Below, one piece after another: positions 1-8,054 of a DNA stretch of 64,000 bases. Below the pieces are notes generated by a model, which was not told the origin of the DNA, made no database searches, and worked only from the letters and a program-made list of their open reading frames with translations. The stretch lies in the NCBI GenBank assembly GCA_026417115.1, contig JAOADW010000022.1, positions 1-64,000 on the forward strand. The letters are read 5' to 3'. Within the stretch, counting starts at the first letter, position 1. Each line of letters begins with the position of its first letter. This DNA comes from Rhodocyclaceae bacterium (GTDB taxonomy: Bacteria > Pseudomonadota > Gammaproteobacteria > Burkholderiales > Rhodocyclaceae). The position numbers and the translations under genes were made by a program.

Positions 1-1
1 G

Positions 2-196
2 GCGAAGCCGGCGGCGAAGAAGACGACGGCGAAAGCGGCGGCGAAGCCGGCGGCGAAGAAGACGACGGCGAAAGCGGCGGCGAAGCCGGCGGCGAAGAAG
101 ACGACGGCGAAAGCGGTGGCGAAGCCGGCGGCGAAGAAGACGACGGCGAAAGCGGCGGCGAAGCCGGCGGCGAAGAAGACGACGGCGAAAGCGGCA
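2..196 (+). repeat. Five tandem 39-bp coding repeats
   Basis: Five head-to-tail copies of a 39-bp unit begin at 2, 41, 80, 119 and 158. Each copy encodes the 13 residues AKPAAKKTTAKAA. They are almost identical at base level: copy 3 ends gtg and copy 5 ends gca where the others end gcg. The array probably continues to the left of the window. After 196 the pattern decays into a related Lys/Thr/Ala-rich stretch. The 39-bp period keeps the reading frame, so gain or loss of a copy changes protein length but not frame. Confidence 0.95.
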
Positions 197-364
197 GCGA
201 AAAAGACAACCACGAAAGCGGAAGTAAAACCGGCGGCGCAACCGGAATCCGCCGCTCCATCGCCTCAAACGCCCCAGCCCTCGACCGCAGCGGCTCCCGG
301 GCTCAAGTCTGCGCTCAATCCTGCAGCAGCCTGGCCTTTTCCCACGGGATCGCGTCCTTCATGA
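2..364 (+). CDS. Histone H1-like Lys/Ala/Pro-rich protein, C-terminal part (5' end outside window)
   Basis: The reading frame is open from the left edge to the TGA at 362-364, so the true start lies outside the window. An in-frame GTG at 116 falls inside a repeat and is unlikely to be the start. The visible 120 residues are a basic low-complexity tail of AKPAAKKTTAKAA repeats, then a Pro/Ser/Ala-rich linker and a short non-repetitive end (WPFPTGSRPS). Such tails occur in bacterial H1-like and AlgP-like proteins, where lysine-rich repeats bind DNA without sequence preference. A nucleoid-associated role is inferred from composition only. The missing N-terminus could carry a different domain. 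Confidence 0.7.
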   Translation, partial: AKPAAKKTTAKAAAKPAAKKTTAKAAAKPAAKKTTAKAVAKPAAKKTTAKAAAKPAAKKTTAKAAAKKTTTKAEVKPAAQPESAAPSPQTPQPSTAAAPGLKSALNPAAAWPFPTGSRPS

Positions 365-371
365 GCCCTCA

Positions 372-400
372 GAGGCCGATGGTGTGCCACCATCGGCCTC
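372..400. terminator. Bidirectional terminator-like hairpin between convergent genes
   Basis: A perfect 13-bp inverted repeat (gaggccgatggtg at 372-384, caccatcggcctc at 388-400) surrounds a 3-nt loop. It lies 7 bp after the stop of the H1-like gene, and its right arm covers two bases of the stop codon of the convergent aminotransferase gene. Neither strand has a clear T-run after the stem, so termination may be weak or factor-assisted. The symmetric placement fits use by both transcripts. Confidence 0.7.
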
Positions 401-1571
401 AATGTGCGCCGCCATTTGTCAAGAAATGCTCGATACGCCGTACCCCTTCGGCAAGACGCTGCTCTGTGACGGTATATGCAAATCGAATGTAACGGGCGGC
501 GGCTTTCATGCCAAAATCGAGACCAGGAGTGACGGCGACATTGGCTTCGTTAAGCAGCGCGAGTGAGAACTGCCAGCCGTCGGAAGCGAGGTTCTCGATT
601 CCCGCATAGATATAGAACGCGCCCATCGGGACGGCGTCGATAGTGAATCCAAGGCGCTGAAGCTTTGGCAGGAGAAGATCGCGGCGAGCGGCAAATGCTT
701 GGCGACGGCTTTCGAGGATGGCGAGGGTTTCGGGGGTGAAAGCTGCGAGCGCCGCGTGCTGCGCAACGGTAGAAGGGCAGATATAGAGGTTCTGCGCAAG
801 CTTTTCGGCCGCACGGACCAGCCTAGGCGGCAACACGAGCCAACCTAAGCGCCATCCCGTCATGCCAAAGTATTTGGAAAAACTGTTGATGACGATGATG
901 TCGTCGGAGAGGGCGAGGGCGCTACGCGCCTCGCAGCCATAGGTGAGGCCGTGATAGATTTCATCGACGATCAAATGGCCTCCTCGTTCCTCGATGACCT
1001 GCTTGATCGCAAAGAGCGTCTGCTCGTCGATCAAGGTTCCCGTCGGGTTTGCCGGCGAGGCGATGAGCACTCCTTTCGTCTGTTTCGTCCATGCTGCACG
1101 GATCTGCTCGGCCGTGAAGTGGAAATTGGTCGTTGCGGTCGTGGCGAGAAGACGCGGTCTGCCTTCACAAAAACGGACCAGGTGGCGATTGCAGGGATAG
1201 CCAGGATCATTGAGCAGCCATTCATCGGCTGGGTTGGTCAGTAGTCCAAGGGCGAGGAGAAGCGCGGCGGAGGATCCGGCGGTGACGATGATGCGGGCAG
1301 GATCGACGGAAACGCCATGGCGGAGGGCATACCAGTTGGCAATGGCCTCCCGTAGCGGAGCTATGCCGCAAGCATGAGTATAAGGCACATGTCCACTGGC
1401 GAGGAAACGCTGTGCGGCCTCGATGATGGGCGTCGGCGTCGGGAAGTCGGGCTCGCCGACCTCGAGGTGAATGACATCATGGCCCGCAGCTGCGCGCGCT
1501 TGCGCCCGCGCCATGATTTCCATGACGTAAAAGGGCTGGATTTCGGCGAGGCGTTGTGCGAGAGGCATCAT
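399..1571 (-). CDS. Class I/II PLP-dependent aminotransferase
   Basis: A 390-residue fold-type I aminotransferase that would transfer amino groups between an amino acid and a 2-oxo acid in the cytoplasm. Visible motifs are EVGEPDFPTP near the N-terminus, PANPTG around residue 175, DEIYHG around 203, and SFSKYFGMTGWRLGW with the Schiff-base lysine at about residue 233. The frame is open back to an ATG at 1625, 2 nt after the pckG stop. I chose the double Met at 1571 because family members start just before a LAxRLxxIxPF-type segment. Neither start has a good Shine-Dalgarno sequence. It lies downstream of pckG on the same strand and may share its transcript. The substrate cannot be read from sequence. 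Confidence 0.85.
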   Translation of the reverse strand: MMPLAQRLAEIQPFYVMEIMARAQARAAAGHDVIHLEVGEPDFPTPTPIIEAAQRFLASGHVPYTHACGIAPLREAIANWYALRHGVSVDPARIIVTAGSSAALLLALGLLTNPADEWLLNDPGYPCNRHLVRFCEGRPRLLATTATTNFHFTAEQIRAAWTKQTKGVLIASPANPTGTLIDEQTLFAIKQVIEERGGHLIVDEIYHGLTYGCEARSALALSDDIIVINSFSKYFGMTGWRLGWLVLPPRLVRAAEKLAQNLYICPSTVAQHAALAAFTPETLAILESRRQAFAARRDLLLPKLQRLGFTIDAVPMGAFYIYAGIENLASDGWQFSLALLNEANVAVTPGLDFGMKAAARYIRFAYTVTEQRLAEGVRRIEHFLTNGGAH

Positions 1572-1626
1572 GGGGGAGCCAGGCGTGCGAACGTCACAGA
1601 GGACATTCGCACGGCTATGCTCCATA

Positions 1627-3441
1627 CTAATCGATCAGTGCGAGTTCGAAAAGATCGCGCTTGAGGGCGAGTTGCTTGGGCAATTTCTCCCCGAGTCTGG
1701 CAAACCACTCTTTATGGCTGGCGAGCTCTTGTTTCCATGCCTCGACGTCGATGTGCATGAGCGTTTCGAATTCGTCTTTCGAGACGGCTAGACCCGTCCA
1801 GTCGATGTCCTCATAGCGAGGCATCCAACCCAGCACCGTTTCGCGTGCAGGCACGCGTCCATGGACGCGATCGATGATCCATTTGAGCACCCTCATGTTT
1901 TCGCCGAAGCCGGGCCATAGGAAACGCCCCTCACGGTCGAGGCGGAACCAGTTGACGCAGAAAATACGCGGGGGATTGTCGACGACGTGACCGATTTTCA
2001 GCCAATGGTTGAAGTAGTCGCCGATGTGATAACCGCAAAACGGCAGCATGGCAAAGGGGTCACGACGCACGACGCCTTGCTGCCCAAAGGCTGCTGCGGT
2101 TGTCTCCGAGCCCAACGTCGCGGCCATATAGACGCCGAAATTCCAGTTGAAGGCTTCATAGACCAAGGGCACGGTCGTGGCGCGCCGTCCGCCGAAAATG
2201 AAGGCGGAAATCGGTACGCCATTGGGGTTTTCCCACTCAGGGTCGATGGAAGGGCATTGACGTGCAGGGGCCGTAAAGCGTGCGTTCGGATGCGCCGCTT
2301 TCCGGCCTGCCTTGCCGTCTTCTGGCGTCCAATCCTTGCCTTGCCAATCTATGCAATGCGCTGGCGGCGTTTCGGTCATGCCCTCCCACCAGACGTCGCC
2401 GTCATCGGTGAGCGCCACGTTCGTGAAAATGACATCGGCACGCAACGTGGCAATGGCATTGGCATTGGTTTTTTCCGAGGTGCCTGGCGCGACGCCGAAA
2501 TAGCCGGCTTCTGGATTGATCGCGTAGAAGCGTCCGTCGGCTCCGGGCCTGATCCATGCGATGTCGTCGCCGACGGTAGTCACTTTCCACCCTTTGAAGG
2601 GCTCGGGAGGGATCAGCATGGCGAAATTGGTTTTGCCGCAGGCCGAAGGAAATGCCGCGGCGACATAGGTCTTCTCGCCTGACGGCGATTCGACGCCGAG
2701 GATCAACATGTGCTCGGCGAGCCACCCTTCGTCGCGCGCCATGGTCGAGGCGATACGGAGCGCAAGGCATTTTTTGCCGAGGAGCGCGTTGCCTCCATAA
2801 CCAGAGCCATAGGACCATATCTCGCGCGTGGCAGGAAAATGGACGATGTATTTGGTCGTGGGATTGCAAGGCCATGGCACGTCGGCCTGGCCGGGCGCGA
2901 GGGGAGCGCCGACGGAGTGCACGCAGGGTACGAAGAAACCGTCTTCGCCGAGCAATTCATAAACCGCGCGCCCCATGCGGGTCATGATGCGCATGTTGAC
3001 GACAACATAAGGGCTATCGGTGATCTCGACACCGATCTGAGAAAGAGGGGAACCGAGAGGGCCCATGCAAAAGGGCACCACATAGAGCGTGCGACCCCGC
3101 ATCGAACCTGAAAACAGCTGTTGCAGCCGCGCTTTCATCTGGGCTGGATCTTCCCAGTTGTTCGTGGGGCCGGCTTCTTCTTGGGTGGGGGTGCAGACGA
3201 AAGTGCGATCTTCGACTCGCGCAACATCGGAGGGATCCGTGCGCGCAAGAAAAGAATTGGGCCGCTTTTCCGGATTGAGTCGAATCAGGGTGCCGGCGGC
3301 GACCATCTCCTCACAGAGTCGGTCGTATTCCTCTTGGGAGCCATCGCACCAAACGATGCGCTCGGGTTGAGTCAGGGCGGCGATTTCCGCGACCCAGGAG
3401 AGTAGACGACGATGGCGGACGTAGTCCGGGGCTTGGATCAT
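1627..3441 (-). CDS. pckG: Phosphoenolpyruvate carboxykinase (GTP)
   Basis: Cytosolic enzyme that interconverts oxaloacetate plus GTP with phosphoenolpyruvate, CO2 and GDP, the entry step of gluconeogenesis. The 604-residue protein matches the size of the GTP-type family. It carries the hallmark kinase-1a loop [12 protein letters not shown] at about residues 264-275, with the reactive Cys at about 268 and the P-loop Lys at about 270. The frame extends upstream to 3534, but the ATG at 3441 is preceded by GGAG six bases away and begins [13 protein letters not shown], a normal start for the family. GTP-dependent PckG next to lactate-oxidation genes suits growth on organic acids. The function call is secure. 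Confidence 0.96.
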   Translation of the reverse strand: MIQAPDYVRHRRLLSWVAEIAALTQPERIVWCDGSQEEYDRLCEEMVAAGTLIRLNPEKRPNSFLARTDPSDVARVEDRTFVCTPTQEEAGPTNNWEDPAQMKARLQQLFSGSMRGRTLYVVPFCMGPLGSPLSQIGVEITDSPYVVVNMRIMTRMGRAVYELLGEDGFFVPCVHSVGAPLAPGQADVPWPCNPTTKYIVHFPATREIWSYGSGYGGNALLGKKCLALRIASTMARDEGWLAEHMLILGVESPSGEKTYVAAAFPSACGKTNFAMLIPPEPFKGWKVTTVGDDIAWIRPGADGRFYAINPEAGYFGVAPGTSEKTNANAIATLRADVIFTNVALTDDGDVWWEGMTETPPAHCIDWQGKDWTPEDGKAGRKAAHPNARFTAPARQCPSIDPEWENPNGVPISAFIFGGRRATTVPLVYEAFNWNFGVYMAATLGSETTAAAFGQQGVVRRDPFAMLPFCGYHIGDYFNHWLKIGHVVDNPPRIFCVNWFRLDREGRFLWPGFGENMRVLKWIIDRVHGRVPARETVLGWMPRYEDIDWTGLAVSKDEFETLMHIDVEAWKQELASHKEWFARLGEKLPKQLALKRDLFELALID

Positions 3442-3788
3442 GGTTTTCTCCACTCGTATGTGCTCGCGGGCAGCGAGATTAGTTTTGTTGAAGCCGATAT
3501 TCTGCCATAGAGCCATTTGCCCATAGAATTCCAATGGCGTCGCACGGATGCAGACTAGACACCTCAGGGGGTGCGCAGATGTTGAAAAAAGTGGGGGAGA
3601 GAGCGTTAAAAATGCGGGTAGGCGAGGTTCAGGCGGGTAGTGAGCAGGGCCTTTGAGGAGTCATCGGCCGCAGGGGGCCGTCATCGGTCTCTAAGCAGTC
3701 AGGGACGACATTTTCTTAGAAAGAAGATTAGAATCCTTCCGTAACGCACGAATATGTCTGATGTAATTGGCTAAAGGGGCGGGTTCCG
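3442..3788. other. Divergent intergenic region, pckG / pbpG
   Basis: 347 bp between the starts of pckG (left) and pbpG (right), so it should hold both promoters. The part from 3442 to 3534 is an in-frame upstream extension of pckG that I regard as untranslated leader. I see a small hairpin (cggcc/ggccg, 3665-3680), a repeated TCATCGG at 3661 and 3681, and a TTCTT-AGA-AAGAA dyad at 3713-3725. No convincing -35/-10 pair stands out and there is no RNA gene. Confidence 0.5.
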
Positions 3789-4745
3789 ATGGGAAAGAGG
3801 GCATGGCTGTGTCTCCTTTTGGGGGCTTTCTTCGGGTTGACGACAAGTGCGCAGGTATCCGCTGCGCCCGCGAAGAAAAAGCCCACGCTCGTCAAAGCGG
3901 TGAAGAAAGTCGCCCCCCTACAGAAGTCAGCTCCTCGTCGTAGCGGGCATCTGGCCGCGAATGAGGAGGAAAGTAGTTCCTTGCCCAAGCTTGCTTCCAC
4001 GGCCGTCGCAGTGATCGACCAAAGCACGGGAGAGGTGCTTTACGAAAAGAATCCCCAGGCGGTGTTGCCGATTGCTTCGATCACGAAATTGATGACGGCG
4101 ATGGTGGTGCTCGACGCACAACTCGATTTGCAGGAAAAATTGCGCATCAGCGAAGAGGATCTCGACACCCTCAAGGGCACGCATTCGCGGCTTGCCATCG
4201 GGACGGAGTTGAGCCGTGAAGAGATGCTGCTGTTGGCCTTGATGGCCTCAGAAAATCGGGCGGCCGCGGCGCTCTCGCGCTACTATCCGGGAGGGCGGCC
4301 CGCCTTCGTTGCCGCCATGAACGCCAAGGCCAAGCTGCTCGGCATGACCGATACCCATTTCGCCGACCCAACCGGGCTGACGCCGGAAAATGTCTCGAGT
4401 GCACGCGACCTCGTCAGGCTCGTGGAAGCCGCCAACCACTATCCGTTGATCCGGGAGTTCTCGACGGCGGAAGAGCATCGTGTGATGGTGCGTGGCCGGC
4501 CTGTGGTGTTTCGCAATACCAATGCGTTGGTCAAGCACGAGGGATGGCGCATCGATGTGCAAAAGACGGGCTATATCAGCGAGGCGGGTAAATGCTTGGT
4601 GATGCAAGCCTGGCTTGCAAGCAAGCCGGTGATCATCGTCCTGCTCGATTCATGGGGCAAGCTCACACGCATCGCCGACGCCAATCGCATCAAGCGCTGG
4701 GTGGAGACGCGCCTAGCCAGCGGGCCAACCGCCATGCGCAGCTAA
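3789..4745 (+). CDS. pbpG: Serine-type D-alanyl-D-alanine endopeptidase/carboxypeptidase (PBP7/8 type)
   Basis: Periplasmic low-molecular-weight penicillin-binding protein that trims or cuts peptidoglycan peptides. The 318-residue protein starts with a signal peptide (hydrophobic LCLLLGAFFG, then AQVSA). All three penicilloyl-transferase motifs are present: S97-I-T-K100 with the catalytic Ser, SEN at 154-156 and KTG at 259-261. It lacks the large C-terminal domain of PBP5-type enzymes, which with its length points to the PBP7/8 (PbpG) group. It is followed after 13 bp by lutA, but a functional link to lactate use is not evident. Confidence 0.9.
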   Translation: MGKRAWLCLLLGAFFGLTTSAQVSAAPAKKKPTLVKAVKKVAPLQKSAPRRSGHLAANEEESSSLPKLASTAVAVIDQSTGEVLYEKNPQAVLPIASITKLMTAMVVLDAQLDLQEKLRISEEDLDTLKGTHSRLAIGTELSREEMLLLALMASENRAAAALSRYYPGGRPAFVAAMNAKAKLLGMTDTHFADPTGLTPENVSSARDLVRLVEAANHYPLIREFSTAEEHRVMVRGRPVVFRNTNALVKHEGWRIDVQKTGYISEAGKCLVMQAWLASKPVIIVLLDSWGKLTRIADANRIKRWVETRLASGPTAMRS

Positions 4746-4758
4746 ACGGGGCCATGCA

Positions 4759-5484
4759 GTGCGCGTAGGTTTGCTCGTCACCTGCCTCGTGGATCTGATG
4801 CGGCCGCGTATCGGCTTTGCCGCCCTCGAGCTGCTCGAGGCAGCAGGCTGCACGGTGATCGTGCCCGAGCAGCAGACGTGCTGCGGTCAGCCGGCTTGGA
4901 ACAATGGCGATCGCGCCAATGCGGCGCGCTTGGCGAAAAAGTTGATCACCGAGTTCGAGGGTTGCGAATATCTCGTCGCGCCATCGGGTTCTTGCGCTGA
5001 CCACGTCCGCCATGGCTACCCGAGAATCCTGGCCGATGAGCCAACCTGGCAAGCGCGGGCACAGGCATTGGCGGCAAAAACCCATGAACTTGCCGATTTT
5101 TTGGTGCGTATCGCTTGTCTGCAAAAGATGCCGGGGAATTTCGCGGGCAGGATTACCTACCACGATTCGTGTAGTGGCCTGCGGGGCCTTGGCGTCAAAG
5201 AGCAGCCACGCGCGCTGCTGCAGAAACTGCCAGCCCTCGAGCTCGTGGAGATGCGCGGCGCTGAGGAGTGTTGTGGTTTCGGCGGCACGTTCTCGGTCAA
5301 ATTCGGCGCGGTGTCGGCCGCCATCGCGGAGCGCAAGTGTCATCAGGCGCAGGCGCTGGGCGTCGATGCCATCGTGGGCGGCGATCTGGGGTGCTTGCTC
5401 AACATCGAAGGCAAGTTGCGGCGCATGGGCGATGCGCAGACGAAAGTCATGCATTTTGCCGAAGTGCTGACGGCGAAAGACTGA
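4759..5484 (+). CDS. lutA: Lactate utilization protein A-like cysteine-rich (Fe-S) protein
   Basis: 241-residue member of the LutA/YkgE family, the small subunit of the cytoplasmic LutABC system that oxidises L-lactate to pyruvate. Two CCG-type cysteine-rich domains are visible: TCCGQPAWN at about residues 40-48 and EECCGFGGTFSVKF at about 178-191, plus GSCADH near 78. These motifs bind iron-sulfur clusters in related proteins. Translation begins at a GTG (4759); no in-frame ATG lies nearby. lutB starts one base after its stop, so the genes are co-transcribed and probably translationally coupled. The assignment rests on family motifs plus gene order. Confidence 0.9.
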   Translation: MRVGLLVTCLVDLMRPRIGFAALELLEAAGCTVIVPEQQTCCGQPAWNNGDRANAARLAKKLITEFEGCEYLVAPSGSCADHVRHGYPRILADEPTWQARAQALAAKTHELADFLVRIACLQKMPGNFAGRITYHDSCSGLRGLGVKEQPRALLQKLPALELVEMRGAEECCGFGGTFSVKFGAVSAAIAERKCHQAQALGVDAIVGGDLGCLLNIEGKLRRMGDAQTKVMHFAEVLTAKD

Positions 5485-5485
5485 C

Positions 5486-6898
5486 GTGGAATCGCGCGCG
5501 CATCGTTTCCGTCGCAACATCGCCGAAGCGCTCGCCAATCCGGTGTTGCAGGCGAATTTGTCCAAGGCCAAGGGGAAATTTGTCGAGAAACGTGCGCAGG
5601 CCATCCAAGAGCTGGACGACTTCGAGGCCACGCGCGAAGCGGCGCGCGAGATTCGGGATCGGGTGCTGGCAAACCTCGATCTCTGGCTCGAAACATTCGA
5701 GGCCAATGCGCGTGCCCGCGGCGCAACCGTGCTGTGGGCGAAAGATGGGAACGAGGTCAGTCGCCTCGTCGTCGAGATCGCCAAACGGCATGGCGTAAAG
5801 AAGGTCGTCAAATCGAAATCGATGCTTTCGGAGGAAGCGGGGCTAAACCAGGCGCTCCTTGCAGCCGGCATCGAGCCCGTCGAGACCGATCTCGGCGAAT
5901 ACATTCTCCAGATCAATGGCTACGAACCCCCTTCCCATATCATTGCGCCCGTCGTTCATAAGAGTCTCGACGAGATCGCCGATCTTTTCGCACGCACCCA
6001 TCGTACGCCCAGAAAAACCGAGATTGCCGCCCTCACGCGTGAGGCGCGTCAGGTGCTCAGAGAGCATTTTCTCACGGCCGAGATGGGGGTGACGGGCGGC
6101 AATTTCCTGATCGCTGAGACGGGGTCTGTCGCCTTGGTCACCAACGAGGGCAACGGCCGCATGGTGACGACCTTGCCACGCGTGCATGTCGCGATCACCG
6201 GCATCGAAAAGATCGTGCCGACATTGGAGGACTTGTCGACGCTCATGCGTCTTTTGCCGCGCTCGGCCACGGGGCAATCGATTTCCAATTACGTGTCGGT
6301 GCTCACGGGAACGAAGAATCCGGCAGAGCTCGATGGTCCCGAACATCTTTATTTCATCCTCGTCGACAATGGCCGCACGCGCTTATTGGGCTCCGACTAC
6401 CAGCCGATGCTGCGCTGCATCCGTTGCGGCGCCTGCATGAATCACTGCCCGGTCTACCAGACCATTGGGGGCCAAGCCTATGGCTGGGTCTATCCAGGCC
6501 CCATGGGATCGGTGTTGACGCCGCTTTTGCTCGGCCTAGAAAAAGCGCACGATCTTCCCTATGCGGCGACGCTTTGCAATCAGTGTGGCGTCGTTTGTCC
6601 GGTCAAGATCCCGTTGCCCGAGCTCTTGCGCAACCTGCGCGAAGAGGCCGACAAACGCCGTCTGCGCCCTTGGCGCGAACGGCTTGCGCTCCGGGCATGG
6701 GCTTGGATCGCGCTGAGGCCCTCGCTTTATGCCCTTGCCTCACGCCTGCTCGTGCGCTACCTTGCTTGGCTTGCCGAGGGAAGGGGGGGTATCTCGGTGC
6801 TTGCTGCTGCGCCAGGCTGGACGATGGGAAGGAATTTCCCCGCGCCCGAGGGCGAAACGTTTCGCACACGCTACCGCATGCGCAAAAGAGGCCCATGA
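5486..6898 (+). CDS. lutB: Lactate utilization protein B-like iron-sulfur protein
   Basis: 470-residue LutB/YkgF family protein. The N-terminal two thirds form the LUD-type domain, with segments such as VTNEGNGRM. Two ferredoxin-like cysteine clusters follow: CIRCGACMNHCPVY at about residues 310-323 and CNQCGVVCPVKIP at about 363-375. They would hold [4Fe-4S] clusters that pass electrons from lactate. The start is a GTG one base after the lutA stop. The 3' end overlaps lutC in an ATGA. The last 60 residues are Arg/Leu-rich, with no membrane segment that I can be sure of. Confidence 0.92.
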   Translation: MESRAHRFRRNIAEALANPVLQANLSKAKGKFVEKRAQAIQELDDFEATREAAREIRDRVLANLDLWLETFEANARARGATVLWAKDGNEVSRLVVEIAKRHGVKKVVKSKSMLSEEAGLNQALLAAGIEPVETDLGEYILQINGYEPPSHIIAPVVHKSLDEIADLFARTHRTPRKTEIAALTREARQVLREHFLTAEMGVTGGNFLIAETGSVALVTNEGNGRMVTTLPRVHVAITGIEKIVPTLEDLSTLMRLLPRSATGQSISNYVSVLTGTKNPAELDGPEHLYFILVDNGRTRLLGSDYQPMLRCIRCGACMNHCPVYQTIGGQAYGWVYPGPMGSVLTPLLLGLEKAHDLPYAATLCNQCGVVCPVKIPLPELLRNLREEADKRRLRPWRERLALRAWAWIALRPSLYALASRLLVRYLAWLAEGRGGISVLAAAPGWTMGRNFPAPEGETFRTRYRMRKRGP

Positions 6899-7554
6899 GC
6901 AAAGAGCAAATCCTCGCCGAAATCAGGCGCCGCCTGCGGCGCCCGCAAGAGTCCTTGCAGGCCGCGCAAGCCGCGCTCGAGGAGGCTTTGCAGCAGAAAG
7001 TGCGCGGTCCCATGCCGGCCTTGCCCCCCGATGCCCAGGGTCTGAGGGAAAGATTCCTCGCACAAGCCGAGCGGCACGCCAGCTGCTGCGAGCGCATTGC
7101 ATCGATAGAGGTAGCGCCTTGGGCGGTCAGACGCTTTCTGGATGCCCGAGGGCTGCCGCGGCGCGCGGTGATTTGGCCTTCTCTTGCCGAGCTCGATTGG
7201 CAGGGCGCAGGGGTCGAGGTCGCTGCGAGGGCGGCGCAAGATGCGGATCTCGTCGGCATCACGGCGTGTTTCTGTGCGATCGCGGAGACCGGTAGTCTGA
7301 TGCTGTGTTCCTCGCCACAAACGCCGGCGACGGTGAGCCTCTTGCCGCCCACTCATATCGCCCTCGTGCCTGCTTCGCGCATCGTGGCGACCATGGAGGA
7401 TGCCTGGCAGTTGGCGCGCGCGGAACTCGGGATGCTGCCGCGCGCGGTGAATTTCGTCTCTGGCCCCTCGCGCACGGGGGACATCGAGCAGACCATCGTG
7501 CTCGGGGCGCATGGGCCAGCCCATGTGCATTTGCTCCTGATCGAGTCGGCCTAG
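6895..7554 (+). CDS. lutC: Lactate utilization protein C-like (LUD domain)
   Basis: 219-residue LutC/YkgG protein, third part of the LutABC lactate oxidation system. The frame is open well upstream inside lutB, but the ATG at 6895 forms an ATGA overlap with the lutB stop and gives the expected start MSKEQILAEIRRRL. The C-terminal half has the LUD signature around AETGSLMLCSSP and ends with SGPSRTGDIEQTIVLGAHGP, the glycine-rich motif typical of the family. No lactate permease or GntR/LysR regulator gene flanks the operon here, so uptake and control must be encoded elsewhere. Confidence 0.93.
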   Translation: MSKEQILAEIRRRLRRPQESLQAAQAALEEALQQKVRGPMPALPPDAQGLRERFLAQAERHASCCERIASIEVAPWAVRRFLDARGLPRRAVIWPSLAELDWQGAGVEVAARAAQDADLVGITACFCAIAETGSLMLCSSPQTPATVSLLPPTHIALVPASRIVATMEDAWQLARAELGMLPRAVNFVSGPSRTGDIEQTIVLGAHGPAHVHLLLIESA

Positions 7555-7676
7555 GCCGCGCGGATGTCTGCCGTTGGACGGCGCGGACGCAGCGCCCCGG
7601 CGGATGCTCGCGTGTCAACCCGGACATGGCCGCCTGCGTTGAAGGAAGCGTTGGAAAAACGATAACGGAGGTCAAG

Positions 7677-8054
7677 ATGTTTGCCAGAATCCAATTCGTC
7701 CCGCCGGGATCGCGTGAGAAATATGCGTGGGTGGTCGACACCGAACGTGAGCCGATCGAAGATTGGCGCCGCGCCCATCCCGAGGCCGATGAGCTCGAGA
7801 TCATTCCGCTTTCGGAAGAAGAGGGGCTGGCTGCATTGTTTTGGCAAAAATGCCTTTATCACGACGTTTTCTTCGAACGTTCGCACGATGCGCGTATCCG
7901 CGAGAAAGGCGCGCGCGAGCTGGCGGAGATCCTCGAGCTTGCCGGGCGCTTGCCCAAGGGCAAGGCGAGCGAATTGTGGAATCGCTGCATGGAATTCCGC
8001 TTCGGTTCCGATCCCATCGTCCGCCAGGAATACGGCTACCGCTTACCGACCTGA
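7677..8054 (+). CDS. Hypothetical protein, 125 residues
   Basis: Not recognised. The frame is open from 7305, but the ATG at 7677 has an excellent ribosome binding site (ggagg at 7667-7671) five bases upstream, which sets the start. The protein MFARIQFVPPGSREKYAW... is soluble, acidic, without signal peptide or membrane segment, and predicted mostly helical in its second half (residues 65-105). It ends EYGYRLPT. Its last 12 bases overlap the 3' end of the convergent P-type ATPase gene. It lies 122 bp after lutC and could be a separate unit. I assign no function. Confidence 0.75.
   Translation: MFARIQFVPPGSREKYAWVVDTEREPIEDWRRAHPEADELEIIPLSEEEGLAALFWQKCLYHDVFFERSHDARIREKGARELAEILELAGRLPKGKASELWNRCMEFRFGSDPIVRQEYGYRLPT

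Noticed and set aside
2-196. CRISPR-like array at the left edge
   Set aside because: The 39-bp units are directly adjacent without spacers and keep one open reading frame, so they are coding repeats.
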